A stretch of 64,000 bases of DNA, taken from the NCBI GenBank assembly GCA_020746995.1, contig JAGPXD010000002.1, positions 7,738,865 through 7,802,864 on the forward strand, read 5' to 3'. Shown one piece after another: positions 62,997 through 64,000 of this stretch. The translations under genes were made by a program, and so were the position numbers. The notes under the pieces are model-generated. The model ran no database searches and had not been told where the DNA came from. It saw nothing but the letters and a program-made list of their open reading frames with translations. Positions within the stretch are counted from its first letter, which is position 1; each line of letters begins with the position of its first letter. Source of the DNA: Plectosphaerella cucumerina (taxonomy: Eukaryota; Ascomycota; Sordariomycetes; Glomerellales; Plectosphaerellaceae).

Positions 62997-63793
62997 TAAC
63001 CTAAAGTCAACCCAAAGTCAACCCAAAGTCAACCCAAAGTCTCCGGACTCTAGATCCGGCGCGAAAGGCCCCTAAGTCTGGTTTCGGGGTCTAGGAAAAC
63101 CCCGAAAGTAACTTTACCCTACTTTCGGGTTTTATATCTAGCCCGAAGGGCCTTTATATCTAGTCTCGGGGTCTAGAAAGTCCGTAAGACCCCGAAGTCC
63201 TAGTCTATATAACCTTAAGTCTAACCCAAAGGTCGACCCAAAGGTCGACCCAAAGTCTAACCCAAAGGTCGACCCAAAGTCTAACCCAAAGGTCGACCCA
63301 AAGTCCTATATAGTAAGTTTTCTCTTTAACCCAAAGTCCAACCCAAAGTCTAACCCAAGGTCTAACCCAAAGTCCAACCCAAAGGTCGACCCAAAGTCCT
63401 ATATAGTAAGTTTTCTCTTTAACCCAAAGTCCAACCCAAAGTCCTATATAGTAAGTTTTCTCTTTAACCCAAAGTCCAACCCAAAGTCTAACCCAAAGTC
63501 TAACCCGAAGGTCGACCCAAAGTCCTATATAGTAAGTTTTCTCTTTAACCTAAAGTCTAACCCAAAGGTCAACCCAAAGGTCAACCCAAAGTCTAACCCA
63601 AAGGTCGACCTAAAGTCCTATATAGTAAGTTTTCTCTTTAACCTAAAGTCTAACCCAAAGGTTAACCCAAAGGTCAACCCAAAGGTTAACCCAAAGTCCT
63701 ATATAGAGAATAACCCGGGCAAGCCCGGGGAACCCGAGAATAGCCGGGGCAAGCCCCGGGGACATTGGGTTGGACATTGGGTGGGACATTGGG
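62997..63793. repeat. Telomere-associated tandem repeat block (AACCCAAAGTC units)
   Basis: Built from AACCCAAAGTC, AACCCAAAGGTCGA and a spacer CCTATATAGTAAGTTTTCTC TTT. The spacer occurs five times (starting 63305, 63398, 63443, 63523, 63617) and once truncated (63698). The number of AACCCAAAG units between spacers varies. It ends with a GC-rich inverted segment (CCGGGCAAGCCCGGGG, 63717-63760) and three to four GACATTGGGT units leading into the telomere. AACCCAAAG units look like eroded telomere variants. No coding capacity. Confidence 0.88.
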
Positions 63794-64000
63794 TGGGACA
63801 TTGGGTTAGGGTTAGGGTTAGGGTTAGGGTTAGGGTTAGGGTTAGGGTTAGGGTTAGGGTTAGGGTTAGGGTTAGGGTTAGGGTTAGGGTTAGGGTTAGG
63901 GTTAGGGTTAGGGTTAGGGTTAGGGTTAGGTTAGGGTTAGGGTTAGGGTTAGGGTTAGGGTTAGGGTTAGGGTTAGGGTTAGGGTTAGGGTTAGGGTTAG
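63794..64000 (+). repeat. Telomere, (TTAGGG)n
   Basis: About 207 bp of TTAGGG, roughly 34 units, with one 5-nt TTAGG unit near 63925-63930. The G-rich strand runs 5' to 3' off the end of the window, as it must at a right chromosome end. TTAGGG is the usual telomere of filamentous ascomycetes. The true length is cut by sequencing or assembly. Confidence 0.98.

Noticed and set aside
62997..63793. Possible CRISPR-like array from regularly spaced repeats
   Set aside because: The repeated units are telomere-like and adjacent with variable short spacing in a eukaryotic chromosome end; no cas genes.

Overview
This is the right-hand end of a chromosome from a filamentous ascomycete, probably a sordariomycete. 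The evidence is short GT-AG introns of about 45-60 nt throughout, GC-rich genes, unmistakable fungal proteins (eIF3b, CCT2, delta-12 desaturase, Ire1, Hel2, subtilase, Zn2Cys6 factors), RIP-like decay of transposon DNA, and a terminal (TTAGGG)n tract at 63794-64000. The species cannot be named from the sequence.

Layout. (1) 1-20 kb is conserved housekeeping: the 5' part of eIF3b (minus) and CCT2 (plus) diverge from one promoter, followed by a delta-12 fatty acid desaturase, an M35 metalloprotease, a membrane-anchored hypothetical protein, Ire1, the RING E3 ligase Hel2/ZNF598 and a SWIB-domain protein. Several of these act in protein quality control. (2) 20-26 kb is transitional: a short-chain dehydrogenase diverges from a Zn2Cys6 regulator 240 bp away, then an 897-residue secreted subtilase. 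(3) 26.9-52 kb is accessory and rich in cell-wall-active and secreted proteins: a killer-toxin-like GH18 chitinase broken into two halves about 2.3 kb apart, with an apparently intact six-exon beta-carbonic anhydrase, a decayed tRNA-Gln and a methyltransferase relic between them; a secreted protein; a 2EXR protein; a five-module LysM protein; a TDT-family transporter; a bZIP/DUF3425 factor; an SDR lacking its catalytic tyrosine; a RIP-degraded Fot1/pogo-type transposon with 63-bp terminal repeats; and an eight-exon GH71 alpha-1,3-glucanase of 1215 residues. (4) 52-59 kb is subtelomeric debris: a 253-bp MITE, gene fragments, a DUF2235 hydrolase, a kinase relic, and a gene cut off exactly where telomere repeats begin (59050). 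(5) 59.05-64 kb is the telomere: an interstitial TTAGGG patch, a telomere-targeted non-LTR retrotransposon (RT plus restriction-like endonuclease, 1122 residues) running toward the centromere, variant telomere repeats at its 5' end, a 1-kb block of tandem repeats, and the true telomere.

The most interesting structure is the telomeric retrotransposon array. It resembles the MoTeR elements known from Magnaporthe, and its orientation is what priming from the G-rich telomere end would give. Gene models were spliced by eye. For multi-exon genes the exon coordinates are in the evidence field, and reading frame was checked by summing exon lengths.
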